From Cannabis sativa (lineage: Eukaryota > Streptophyta > Magnoliopsida > Rosales > Cannabaceae): a DNA stretch of 64,000 nt. The notes under the pieces are model-generated. The model had not been told where the DNA came from. It did not search any database and was given only the letters and a program-made list of their open reading frames with translations. How positions within the stretch are numbered: position 1 is the stretch's first letter; each line of letters opens with the position of its first letter. The position numbers were made by a program, and so were the translations under genes. This document shows, piece by piece, positions 9,571 through 21,791 of the stretch. The stretch covers positions 16,146,041 to 16,210,040 of the forward strand of contig NC_083606.1 of assembly GCF_029168945.1 (NCBI RefSeq). The letters run 5' to 3'.

Positions 9571-12500
9571 GAGGTGTGGCTTGGAACTGTAGAGGGTTAG
9601 GGCAGACCTCTACAGTTCTGGAATTAAAAGCCCTCATTCGGTCGTGCGATCTTGATTTCATCTTCATTACCGAACTAAAAGTGGAAGCTACAAGTTTGGT
9701 ACGTACTCTTAAATATCTCCATTTTTATCATAATATTGTTTTCCCGGCTGAGGGGCTTGCAAGGGGTATTATTTTGGCTTGGAAAGAGGGGTTTATGTTT
9801 GAATCTATTATGATCTCGAAAAATCAGATCTCCGGTCTTGTTTATTCGGACCCTCCTAGGAATCCTTGGTTACATTCTTGTGTGTACGTGCCCCCTATTA
9901 CCATGGAAAGAGGCTCTTTTGGTCTAACTTGATGGAGCTTGGTCGTAAGTTCGGGGGTCCTTGGCTGATCCTTGGGGATGTGAATTTTGTGCTAAGTGAC
10001 TCGGAGAGAGTAGGATCCTGGGGGAAGGACCAGTTTATCCCCTTTATCTCAAACCTCATCAATGATCACGCTCTGGTTGATTTACCAATTAAAGGGGATT
10101 GCATGACTTGGGACAACCATAGAGATGGCAACAGGCACACCAAGTCAGCCCTGGATAAAGCGCTTAGCAATGATGATTGGCTAAGACTCTTTCCTAGGGG
10201 GGTAGTTCATTCTCTTGCCACCTGCAATTCTGATCATAGGCCTCTCTTTATTCAGTCTGCTTTCCAGGAATCCAGGAGCAGACGTCCTTTTCGTTTCGAG
10301 GCCTGGTGGACCAGGGACCTACGTAGCTCCTTAATTGTGGAACATGCGTGGGGATCTGTTTCGCATGATTGGGCCCCGGCCAATGTTTATAAGAGAATGG
10401 GTGCATCACGCCTTGCTCTGCTCAATTGGAACCGGGAGCAATACGGCAAGTTGGATACGTGCATTTCCAAGCTACAAGAACAGTTACAAGTTATCCAATG
10501 TATGTCTGCGGGTTCTAGATCTTGGGCTCAGGAGGTGGAGATAAGGAATAATCTTAATGAGGCCCTAAGACGGAAGTCAATTTACTGGCAGCAAAGATCC
10601 CGTGTTTCGTGGATCAAGGATGGTGATAAATGTTCCAAGTTCTTTTTCCTCTCGGCTACAATTCGGAATAGAAGGAACTCAGTGGAGAGCATCCTGAGCA
10701 CTGATGGGGTTTGGTTAACTGATCGAGATGCAATTGGAAAAGAATTCACTGATTTTTTGGGGAATATTTTTAAAAACCCGCCCCAGGAGCCTTTGGAAAG
10801 CTTATACCACCTGATTTCGGACCACCTCTCCCCCTCGGAACAAGCAGGGCTAGAGGTTATCCCTTGTCAGGAAGAAATAAGACAAACTCTGTTCTCGATG
10901 GGTAGTTTGAAGGCTCCAGGGCCAGATAGGATGTCTGTTCTCTTCTTCAAACATTATTGGAACTCGGTAGGGAAGGATTTCTGTGATGCTGTGACAGACT
11001 TCTTCCTCACTGGAAATTTACATAAGGGCTTCAACACTACTAATGTGACACTCATTCCTAAAGTCCCTAACCCAAAGAAAGTGTCTCAGTTTAGACCGAT
11101 TTCCCTGTGCAATGTCATCTATAAGGTGATCTCCAAAGTTATTGCTAATAGAGTTAGAGCAATCCTCCCGAGACTGATTTATCCTACCCAAGCTGCTTTT
11201 GTCCCGGGCAGGAGCATTCAGGATAATAATGTCTTAATCCAAGAGATTATCCATTCGTTTAAGAAAAAGAAAGGGAAGGAGGGTTTTTTTGCTATCAAAA
11301 TTGACTTAGTTAAAGCGTATGATAAGTTAAGCTGGTCTTTTATTGATCATGTCTTGTGCAGCTTCAGGGCTCCTGAGAAGTTTCGCCATTGGATCCGTCA
11401 ATGCCTCACAACGACATCTTTCAACCTCCTGCTCAATGGTAGGAAGATTAGTGGGTTTAGCCCAGAATGTGGCATTCGGCAAGGGGATCCCCTCTCCCCT
11501 TACATTTTTATCTGGGCAGCGGAAATTCTTTCACGCATCCTTGAGAATGCCCTAAACTGTGGATCTATAAAAGGTATCAAGTTGAGCAGAGATGGCCCAT
11601 CTTTGTCCCCCCTTTTCTTTGCCGATGATCTAATTCTGGTGGGCAGGGCAAATTTGATTGAAGCCAAGGGAATGGGGCAGTGCTTAGAGAAATTCTGTGA
11701 TTGGTCGGGCCAAAGCATTAACAAGCTCAAAACATCCATTTTCTTCTCTGGTAATACAAGTATCGGGATGAAGAGGAGTATTAAACAGGCTTTGGGGCTC
11801 AATTGTGGGATGGGAAACATAAATTATCTGGGACTCCCCTTGTTTAGATCCCGTCAGAAGGATGCTGATTTCAACTTCATCCTGGATAATTTGGTTAAAA
11901 AGTTGCATGGGTGGAAATTAAAATCACTTTCTAAAGCAGGTCGTGCCACGTTGATCAAATCTGTTGGCCTTGCTTTGCCTGTTTATACCATGCAGACGAC
12001 GAAACTCTCAAAAAAAACTAGCTTCAAGGATTGACGGGATGGTAAGAGACTTTTGGTGGGGTTGTGAACAAGGTAACAGAGGGATCTGTCTTAGGGCTTG
12101 GGACCACTTGTGTCTACCCAAGTCTCAGGGCGGTCTTGGATTTCGAAAATCTTTGGAAATGAACCAAGCCCTTTTAGCCAAGTGGGGTTGGGATCTTCTC
12201 AATGAGAACCAGTCTTTATGTTGTAAGGTGCTTAGAGCGAAATACCTGCGAGGTAGACAATTCTTTGATTGTGATTGTAAGAGTTCTGACTCTTGGTTCT
12301 GGAGGAATGTGGTGCGTACAAAAGAGATTCTAAAGGAAGGGGCTTGCAAACTGATAGCAAATGGGAACGATACAAGCATTTGGAATGACCCTTGGGTTAT
12401 ACATGGCAGAGATTTTTACCCTAAGCCCAAGCACAACTACCAGGGAACACCTGAATTTGTGTCGGATCTGCTTTTACTTGACGGGAATTGGGACATCCGG

Positions 12501-13626
12501 AAGCTCAATGAGCTCTTTCACAGGGAAACAATTAATAGTATCTTGAAGGGCGGTAAACCGAGTGGTCAGGGTAGGGATAGATGGATCTGGACTAAGAACT
12601 CAAATGGTCGATTCTCTACCAAATCAGCCTATCTTATCCAAGCTATGAGATGGGCTCTGTTGTGTAATGTAGCTTCGAACCTATGGAACAAGCTGTGGAG
12701 TTCAAAAGTTCTGGAGCGTCACAAAGTCCTTTGGTGGAGTATCCTCTCGAATGCGCTACCTGTTAGGGATATCCTTTCTAAGAGAATGGCTATTAATGAA
12801 ACCACCTGCCCCTTTTGTGGTAATGGTGATGAAACTATGGAGCATTTATTTCTCTATTGCGATCTGGCGTCTCACCTTTGGAGATCTTCCCCTTGGGGAG
12901 TTATGCCTGTTGTAGAATCCGGGGCCCGTATGTGGGACTGGGTTAGTTTTCTTTGGAACCTTAGGACCAGAGGAGTGGATACAAATGGTTTATTCCTTTA
13001 TGCTTCTATCGTGGTTGACACGATTTGGAGGGCTCGAAACGACAAGGTTCATAATAACAATGGGTAGCTTGAAACATTATATTGACTCTATAAATTATTG
13101 TTACGCTGATTATGGATCAAGTTTGCTCAAGTCTCGACAGGTTGCTGATACTCTGGGTTGGTCCCCCCTGCCTGAGGATTGGGTCAAGATCAACTGCGAT
13201 GTCAGAGTCGGGGTGGAATCCATGTGTGTGGTGGCAATTGCCAGAGATCATTCGGAATCGATTTTGTGGGTGGCGACTAACAAGCTTCACTTCACTGAGT
13301 CTCTTATCGGGGAAGCGGCGGCTTGTATGTTAGCTTTGGAGACGGCGGCCAAAATGCATCACCCTTTTGTTATGGTGGAGAGTGATTCTAAGATGGTGAT
13401 CAAGAACCTAAAGGGTGTCGAATCCTTTTGGCAGCTTGAGAACTACACAAGACAATGCAAACATCTCTCTACTTTTTTCACTTGTTGTAATTTTTCTTAT
13501 ATTTCTAGAAACTATAATTTTGCAGCCCATAATGTGGCCAAGTGGGCGGTTGCCAACAATGTTTCTGGTATGGTAGAAGTCTCTACTATTCCGAGTAATA
13601 TTTTCTGTAATGACCGTGAGATGTGA
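9567..13626 (+). pseudogene. L1-B ORF2: endonuclease-RT-RNase H, three frameshifts
   Basis: Starts at ATG 9567 with GVAWNCRGLG. Domains: endonuclease ([26 protein letters not shown]; to about 10260) and reverse transcriptase ([55 protein letters not shown], catalytic FADDLILVG near 11620). Next come zf-RVT (TCPFCGNGDETMEHLFLYC, about 12800-12860) and an RNase H domain of the RVT_3 type (INCDVRVG, IGEAAACMLALE, VESDSKMVIKNL, AAHNVAKWA; about 13180-13570). Frameshifts fall near 9890-9915, in the A-run at 12010-12018, and near 13060. The downstream coding sequence is otherwise well preserved. Confidence 0.9.
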
Positions 13627-13670
13627 CTATTTATTTCCTTCTAATATATATACGCTTTATTTTCAAAAAA

Positions 13671-13688
13671 ATAACACGTTATCAGCAC
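13671..13688. repeat. L1-B target-site duplication, right copy
   Basis: ataacacgttatcagcac matches 7779-7796. It covers the last bases of the COPIA-S LTR and its primer-binding site. Confidence 0.93.
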
Positions 13689-15426
13689 GAGTCTCTGCCC
13701 AAGCTTCAAGCATGAGTCTCTGCCCAAGTCCCAATGTAAGTATTTTGTTAAAGTTCTTGAATTGTTTCAAGGTCACGATACACTAAATATATATTTATAT
13801 ATATACTTAAATGACTGAAACAATTTCAAGAATCCTTTGTTTTCTTTTTTCTTTTTATTAATATATCTATATATTATATATGTATGTATATATATATGTT
13901 TTTATATATTTATTATTGATTTCATATATATATTATGTTCTTATTATTTATAATATTTACAATATATGTGTGTCTATGATATATATAGTAGAGAAAATTC
14001 TATATACATATATCCTGAAGATTATGTATCATCGATAAAATATTGCATGTATCCTGAAGATTATGCAAACGTAATATTCATTATATAGTTGATGGATATA
14101 TAATGAAAGAGATGAATACATATTTATATATATGTTCTTGTATTCTTTGAGGACAATGAAAAGTAATCTAATATCGATATAGATTTTGACAAACATTTCC
14201 TGAAGTAAATGTTTTATATTTGTCGAAAAAAAAAATGATTGTACTTATGTGAATACAACTAAATAATCATTAAAAATGATTATTATTGATGCAATTTTAT
14301 AGTGGGTTTTGAATACTCAAAAAGAATGTAAAGAAAATTGCATTGAAACATCAAAGTATAAGAATAACAATGAGCATGACTAATGTTATTTAAATACATG
14401 ATGCATGTATTTATTGTTCATCATTCCCTGTAGAGAATGATACGAATTGAAGTCAATTACTTTTAAAGATTGTTCGTATTAGTCATGTTATTATACATTG
14501 TTATTACTTGCAATGTTGGAAATTATTGAATCTGACATATATTAAAGATTAAATTTTGCATACATCTTGGAGACTATGCAAAAAATTGCATTCATATATT
14601 CTTTGAAATATCATAAAAGAAATTGCTGAATAATTTCTTATATTTTTATGGATGAACAAGTAATAAATTTTTAAGAAATTTATAATAATGTTCTACTTGT
14701 TCAACGTCATTCCATAAAGTGAATGTAATGACTTTAAATAATCGATGGCATTATTTACTACTCAAATATTTCTAGAAGAAAGTGGAAACAACCAAAAAAT
14801 GAGATACCACACACAATCAAAGTGCGTGAAATCTATATATCATGTGTGGAATTGAATAATAGTGGTCGCGTACCTGTAGTACTGACACACTTATAATCAA
14901 GATAAAAGTATTTTTGATTATTTAATAGAATGTGAATTGTACAAATTTACTGTACATTTAGAATATTTAAATATCATTCCCTGAAGAGAATGAATAGACA
15001 TGAAATTCCTATTTCAAAGAATATAGATTTCACATATATTGGTAATGCTAGAAGCAAATTAATATATACATATTTTATTATTTCTTAAAATCAATAGTTT
15101 CAAACTATTGTTGGTATAAGATATGTATATATGCAGTTACTATTTAATTCAGTTTGCATATTCCCAGAAGTAAATATATAACTTACTAATATTTGTTAGT
15201 GATCTAATATAATCAAAGTGATAAAGAATCACAAAAAGATTATTTGAAAAACTTCATGAAGTAGTCTTACATACAATTGCTACTTAGAGTAGTAAAATAT
15301 ATTTGTATGTACCTAAATGTATAACTTCTAACTAATTATGAAAGTGATAAGAAATAACTTGTTATATGTACTGGTTGTACATTTAAATACATAATATATC
15401 AAGTCATGATAATTAGACTGATAAAT
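13689..15426 (+). repeat. COPIA-S interior, left part: chain of short hairpins
   Basis: There is no coding frame here. Short inverted repeats follow one another, several with an 8-nt loop of similar sequence. Examples: 14191-14214 (8-bp stem, loop cctgaagt), 14420-14441 (7-bp stem, loop cctgtaga), 14554-14583 (9-bp stem, loop catcttggagac), 14708-14725 (loop cataaagt) and 14974-14993 (loop cctgaaga). Hairpins without the loop motif include 14262-14284 (10-bp stem) and 14392-14412 (9-bp stem), and wider arms lie at 14289-14298/14334-14343. It begins with a repeated gtctctgcccaagc word (13691-13727). The chain continues after the gypsy insertion at 39692. Confidence 0.8.
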
Positions 15427-15937
15427 TGTAAAGACCGCTTAGTTTAATTTAGAAATTAGCAGTTAATTATGATTTAATTATGGAAAATTATTTATCGATA
15501 TTTAAATAATTATTTATGCTGTTATTATTCGATACTTGAATGCATTTTATGACATATAGTGAAATTTCATAATTTTGCATTTTCGGTGCCCGACAACATG
15601 GAACTCGGTGTTTGGCTCAGTAGAATCACAATTTAGTATGTTAGTATAGCGAGGCAGTTTATTAGACATTGGGAATGTCGAGATTGGTCGGGAATTTAGA
15701 ATTTTCCAAAAATACCCTTTAGTGCCCTTGTAGGTAATTTTAGTGTGGAGGGGCAAAATGGTCATTTTGCCCCAATGATATTTTATCCTTTAGTGGACTT
15801 TATGTTGTGAAAATATGTGATTTTGTTGGATATTTGTTGGCTGAAATAAGATTAGAGTTATGCTTTTCTTCATTTATTCAAAAAATTAGAAATTGGAAGA
15901 AAAATCAAAGAAAGAGCAAAATTGCATTTTTCATTCA

Positions 15938-16070
<133 letters not shown>

Positions 16071-16670
16071 CCTTGCTTGGGAGCTGCTAGGGCTGTGATT
16101 TCTTTGAAAAATTTAAGTGATTTCCATCAATTTTAGAGTAATTTTAGTGGAGGTAATCCTTGTTCAAGCTTCTCTTTTAGTTTCTTGAAGTTTTAGGAAA
16201 AAATGAGTTAATGCATGCTTGTGAATTGTTGTTGTAGCTGCTGTTAATTGTTGTTGTTGTTTTTGTGGTTTAAAAATGTTTAATTAAGTGAGTTAAGATA
16301 GGTTTTGATGCATGCTAGTTATCCTTGTTCAAGTTTGTGAATTTTAGCTCAAAAACTATGATTTTCAAGGTAAATTGATGAGTTTTGTTGTTGTGTTTGT
16401 TGGGGTTGATTTCCAGTGTTTACAAAAGTTTTTATATGCATGTTTGAGTAGATTTAAATTGGTTGTGATGCTTGTAGGTAGCTTTAGCAAAGTTTGAGTT
16501 TGGAACTCAAAGCTTGGAGCTCACATGGTGAAATGTGTTTCTGTGTTTAAAGCTTGGGTCTATTGCTTGGGTTTTGTTGTTTGGAATATGTAGAGTAGGT
16601 CTGGAAGGTTTGAAACAGTTTGGGTTTGTTTTGAGCAAGTTATGAAATTTTGTGTGTTTCCTGCTCAGAA

Positions 16671-16740
16671 CTGGAATTCCGGTTCAGCAACCGGAATTCC
16701 GGATGGTGTTCCAGGATTCCCAGAACCGGAATTCCAGTTG
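16671..16740. repeat. Cluster of GGAATTCC palindromes in GYP-1 LTR
   Basis: Within 70 bp the words ctggaattccgg, accggaattccgg, a degenerate ccaggattcc and accggaattccag occur, each a near palindrome around GGAATTCC. The 3' LTR has the same cluster at about 38516-38583 with point changes. Confidence 0.85.
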
Positions 16741-17099
16741 TAGAACCGGTCTGCCAGTTGGGGGATTTTTGGGAACCCTAGTTTTTCCCATTTTTATGTT
16801 GTTTAGGGTATTGCCATGCTTTTTATCGATAGGGAAACTTTTAGTTTCTAGTTCAAGTCCCCGGGAAGTGATTTAGCGTATCACTTATCTAGTGTTGTGA
16901 TCGTTATGGTTTAGGAGCCTGTAAATCGCCGTGCAGTTCGTTCCTCTCAGGTTGACCGGCACACTTGAATTCAGAATCGAGGTAAGATTAGTATAATAGT
17001 ATGCATATGTATTACATGTTTAGCGTGCATGTTAGGAAGCCTGTTAGATTACATTAGATATGTATGTTGGCTTCGTACCATCCGACAGTATCTCATTGG

Positions 17100-17335
17100 T
17101 ACCGTTAGAGTATGACTAGCAACTGGAGTATGACCAGTGTACCGAGTATAGGCTTATAATATGGTCGGTGGTACTATACTGTTTGACCGTATCACATCGT
17201 TAAGGCTAGAGTATGACTAGCAGCTGGAGTATGACCAGTGTACCGAGTATAGGCTGATACTGTAACACATCGGTAAGGCTAGAGTATGACTAGCAGCTAG
17301 AGTATGACCAGTGTACCGAGTATAGGCTGTTACTC
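17100..17335 (+). repeat. Minisatellite-like block in GYP-1 LTR
   Basis: The word agagtatgactagcarct followed by gagtatgaccagtgtaccga occurs three times, starting near 17107, 17210 and 17281. Unit lengths are about 103 and 71 bp. Each unit holds two variants of gagtatgacyag. The block recurs at about 38950-39185 in the 3' LTR. Confidence 0.85.
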
Positions 17336-17843
17336 TGTCAAAAGAACCATCGTACGAACGTTTGGGACTCAGTATCATGTGGGACACGGAAGTTAGGGTT
17401 GTGGTCAGGGGTATGGGCGTCTGATCATAACCCGGGATTTATGTATGATTATGATTTATGCTTTTCTTACTGAGTCTGTCGACTCGCAGTGCTATGTTTA
17501 TGTGTAGGTAAGGGCAAGGCCAAAGCTGAAGAACCGTGAGGATGAGCTGATGAAGATTGTACATGTCGGGGCAGTTAGGCCTGGAGCGTACGATCCTCGA
17601 GACAACAGCGCTTTTGTAGTCTGTCGCTGGGCGACATGTATTTTGTAATAGACAGTAAACTTTTTGTAAAGTATTTTGTAAATGGGATCCCAAAGTATTT
17701 TGTATGAAATATTATTTAAGTTTAATTAAAAGCTAAATTTTTTAATTAATCACGATTTCCATAAACCTCGTTGATTAGCAACGAGCTGCAGAGTACGTTT
17801 AAAAATCGCGTAATACGCCTATGCTAGTTAGGGTGTTACAATT

Positions 17844-17857
17844 TGGTATCAGAGCCA
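17844..17857 (+). promoter_or_regulatory. GYP-1 primer-binding site (tRNA-Met type)
   Basis: TGGTATCAGAGCCA begins three bases after the LTR end. It is the standard plant primer-binding site complementary to the 3' end of initiator tRNA-Met. Confidence 0.88.
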
Positions 17858-18116
17858 CCAGGTTGTCTTTCGAAGATCGTCACGACATGTACACTCATCT
17901 TCAGCAGTTAGCTCGTTCTACGGTTCAGTAAGCTTTTAGTGCTTTAGTAGTTTATTTAATTATTATGAAATAAGAAAAGCCTGATAGGAAGCATGTTAGT
18001 AGCCTGATAGTAGAATAGGCGCATGTTTTTAATTTACAAATTAAGCGGCATTAGTAAGCTCTCGTTGATCATGACCTGATATGCCAACTCTTGGTTTTGT
18101 AGGCTGTTTAGACAAG

Positions 18117-19896
18117 ATGAACGCCAGGCGAAATACCAGGAGTCAGGGCAACTCGGTCGGGTCAAATCAAGGTCAGGGAGCTTAGTTTTGCCCAAATCTT
18201 AGGGGGCGAGGTAGAGGTCCCAAGGGCAGGGCTCGTGGTCGGGATGGTGTGAACCTGCCACAGGCTGCCCAAGCCAATCAGGAAGGCCAGAATTGGGAAA
18301 TTAGGTTTGCTGAAATGCAAGCCAGAATAGAGGAGCAAGACAGTGAGATTCAGAGATTGAGATAGCAGGGTGCTCCTGCAGTGCCTATGCCAGAAGCTCC
18401 AGTGGCACCTGCCCCTGTTGTCAAGGCCAACTAGTAGTAGCGGCGAATAGAATGGAAACCCTGTATGAAAGGTTCCGCAAGCAGGCACCTCCAGTTTTTC
18501 TGGGAGGTCCGGATGTCATGAAAGTCGAGCAGTGGCTAACAGTGATTACGAGGATATTGAACTTTATGGGTGTCACCGGGAATGACAGGGTGGTGTGTGC
18601 CACCTTTCAGTTTCAAGAGGATGCGCTGGTCTGGTGGGACATGGTGTCTCATATACACGACGTCACCACAATGACCTGGGAAAAGTTTCAGGAACTTTTT
18701 AATGCAAAGTACTACAATGAGGCCGTTAGAAGTGCCAAAAGGAAAGAGTTTTCCCACCTGACCTAGAAGGAAAATATGAGTGTGACAGAGTATACAACTC
18801 AGTTTGATCGGTTGGCCTCGGGAATTGTGCCAACCGATTTCAGTAAGAAGGAAAAATATCTTGATGGGTTGAATGTGAAGATCAAGCATGACCTGATGAT
18901 CACTACAGACAACAAGACCACCTATTCAGAGATGGTGGAAAAAGCACTGCGAGCTGAGGGCGCAGTTGGATGTATGTCAGAGTCAGTTAGGACTCCAGTG
19001 AGTGGCGGGGCTCCTACCCCTCCTGCATCAGGCTTTAGCAGGGGAGGTAGTGGTTCGGCCATGGATAAGAAGAGGAAAACATCCACTGCATCCGATGGCT
19101 CGGGGCAGAACAAGAGGTTCTGGGGTAACCAAAATCGAGGCGGTCGTGAGGGAAGTGCTGAGACCCGTTTTTCCTACCCAGAGTGCCCTAGTTGTAAAAG
19201 GCACCATCTGGGTGAGTGCAGAGGTCAGGGATGCTTTCAGTGTGTCATGCCCGGACACTACAAGAGGGATTGTCCCCAGCTTAAAACAGAAGCACCAAGG
19301 GCTCCGGCGAGACTCACTCCAGCTAGGGTGTTCGCCATTACGCAGGCTGATGCAGAAGCCAGCCCTTCAGTGGTGACAGGTCAGCTCTCAGTTAACAACT
19401 CATTTTACTCAGTATTGTTTGATTCTGGGGCCACACATTCTTATGTGGCAGCCAGAATCTTTAGTAAATTGGATAGACCGCATGATAGTTATGAATTAGG
19501 GTTTGGAACCCTATTACCTGGCGGAGAGTTAGTTATCTCCAAAAGGTGGATTAGGTCTATGCCGATCAGAATAGACGGTAGAGAGTTAAGTGCTGACCTA
19601 ATAGAAATGAGCTTAGTAGATTTCGATATTATTCTAAGAATGGATTTCCTATCTAAATACTTAGCCGGTATTGAGTGCAAGAGGAAGATGGTAATCTTCC
19701 AACTGGAAAGTGAAGAACTGTTTGTTTTTGTCGGTTCAGTTCGGGGATCTCGGATCCCGGTGATTTCAGCCATGTCAACTAGGGAGTTACTGCATGGCGG
19801 TTGTTTAGGGTTTCTGGCCGTGGTGACAGATTCCACTCGACCAGATACCATTCGGCCAGAGGACATCAAGGTGGTTCGGGAATTTCTAGATGCTTT
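18117..19896 (+). pseudogene. GYP-1 gag and protease, broken
   Basis: The first ATG (18117) begins MNARRNTRSQG, typical of chromovirus gag, but meets TAG after about 22 codons. Further stops lie near 18363 and 18432. After a frame change the capsid region is open from 18452 (PPVFLGGPDVMKVEQWL, DALVWWD) to a TAG at 18764-18766. It resumes in the same frame from 18776. Two cysteine clusters follow (CPSCKRHHLGEC and the knuckle CFQCVMPGHYKRDC, about 19187-19273), then the aspartic protease motif LFDSGATHSYV (about 19415-19450). The frame reaches VVREFLDAF where COPIA-La begins; the matching pol sequence resumes at 34594. Confidence 0.88.
19892..19896. repeat. COPIA-La target duplication, left copy (mutated)
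   Basis: gcttt here corresponds to gtttt at 34594-34598, with one substitution. Rejoining them restores the continuity of the gypsy reading frame. Confidence 0.75.
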
Positions 19897-21791
19897 TGTT
19901 GGAAATTATTTTACCAGGATCTTAGATCTACTCACAAGTATGTTGATTAACACCCTAAATATGAACTTTCTAAAACGATGAAATAAACACATATAAAGTT
20001 TAGTAAACCTTACATTGGGTGCAGCGGAATATAATGACTCCTTCCGTTCAGATATCTATCCCTTGATTCCTTTCTGTAGCAGAGTATTATCAATATCTGA
20101 ACCTGGATCTCTTTCTCTGATTCTTTGATGCTGAAACTCCTTCTTGCTGAAAGTCTTTCTTCACGATCTTCCTCACTATGGTTGAGGTATCACTTGCTGT
20201 GTGTGGGCACTATTCTCACACTAAGAATTTCGAAATTCAAGAGGGAAGAGAAAGAAGAAGTGGCGGCTAAAGATAGGGAGAGAGAAAGGCTCAGGTTTTT
20301 CTCTAAGGAAAAATAGAAAATTTTAGTGTGTAAATTTCCTGAAGCCTTCACTATCTATTTATAGCATTCCACTAGGGTTAGGTTTGAATTATTTGGCATT
20401 AAAATAATGAAAATATAAGAGGGAAAACCCTACAAAAGTGGCCGGCCATGCAATGTGGATTTGGGCCTCACTTTTTGCAACTTTGCAGTTGTATCTTTTT
20501 TGCATCTGATTTTCTCAAAAACGCCAATTTTCAAATTCAACCATTTAAATGCCAATTCTAACTATTTAATAACTATAAATAATTATTAAATAATATTGTC
20601 ATTTATCATATTTATTAATTGAACCATAGAAAGTATCATAATTAACAAATATGCCCCTAAAACTCTTTCTTTACAATTTCGCCCTTACTTAGTGAAAAAT
20701 TCACAAATAGACATAGTCTAATTTGAGAATTATAATTGATTAATAAAACCAATTATATGAGTCTTAAAAGCAATATTATCTCAACTAGTGGCGGGACCAT
20801 GGGTCTATATAACCAAGCTTCCAATAAGCAGATCAAGAATTTATAACCTAAATTCACTGACTTATTAATTCTTTGTTGAACCCACGCATAGAACTTAGAA
20901 TTGCACTCTCAGTATATAGAATGCTCTATATGTTCCACCATATAGACGCATCATTAGTTATCCATTGTTATAATCTTAATTTGATCAATGATCCTCCATA
21001 TGAATGATCTAAACTGTAAAGGGATTAGATTACCGTTACACCCTACAATGTATTTAATCCTTAAAACACTTAACCTCGTATAAATGATATTTCAGCTTAT
21101 GTGAAATGAGATCTCCACCATTTATTTTCGTTCGGTCAAGCTCGAAGGAGATCATCCTTTACTTACTATTCGCCCGATAGAAGCTATAGATTCCATGTTT
21201 ATGTTAGCGCTCCCACTCAATTGCACTACCGTGTTCTCAAAATGTACGTATCACCCTGACCTAAAAGTAGGCTTAACTAACAAATCAAAGAACACGAATA
21301 GCCTCTTGAGATTGAGCCTAATCATAACAGGATTAAGATCATTTGATCTAGGATCAACTAGGCGATATTGACTTGAATAGATATTACAGTAAGTTTAATA
21401 AATCTAAGTCAAAGTTCAATATCGGTCCCTTCCGATGCATACTCCATGCATCCAACCTGAGCTTTACTTTAACTAATGCTCTGGAAAGAACATAGCATTT
21501 CTCCATATGCAAGTAAACTCTTGTTGTAGATTATCATATAAGTAAAACCCTGTGTCTGATAAATCTAGGAAACTTTATTCACATAGTCATGTTTACTTTC
21601 CAATATGTTGACAACACAATAAACAGGATCAAGTATGTGAAAAGGGCTTCAGATGAATTCATACATTATGTACATATAATCATGAAATAAATCATGTGAA
21701 CTATGCAACATTAAATGTTATTTCTGATCTATATTAATAAGTAAATCTTATTATATTGAAATGAGTTTTATTTAGGGCATAAAACCCAACA
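19897..21791 (-). repeat. COPIA-La 3' LTR
   Basis: A 1.9-kb LTR with TG...CA ends. A minus-strand TATAAATA box lies at 20356-20363. A GA-rich plus-strand segment (20240-20310) corresponds to the start of the transcript side. It is closely similar to 32697-34593 and to the LTRs of copies b and c. Confidence 0.93.
20356..20363 (-). promoter_or_regulatory. TATA box of COPIA-L LTR
   Basis: TATAAATA on the minus strand within the LTR is conserved in the other copies (for example 48545-48552 on the plus strand in copy b). Confidence 0.55.

Larger units (their letters stand above)
7797..13670 (+). mobile_element. L1-B: plant L1 LINE with RNase H and a 5' inversion
   Basis: A 5.9-kb non-LTR element bracketed by an 18-bp duplication ataacacgttatcagcac (7779-7796 and 13671-13688), with a short A-tail before the right copy. 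The main body (about 8480-13626) is in plus orientation. The 5' segment 7797-8182 encodes an ORF1 piece on the minus strand, the layout of L1 5' inversion (twin priming). A 104-bp inverted repeat surrounds a CT microsatellite at the junction. ORF2 ends in an RNase H domain, so this belongs to a different L1 lineage from L1-A. Confidence 0.92.

Noticed and set aside
17844..17857. tRNA-like sequence after the LTR
   Set aside because: Only the 3' complement used for priming is present; no cloverleaf can be formed.
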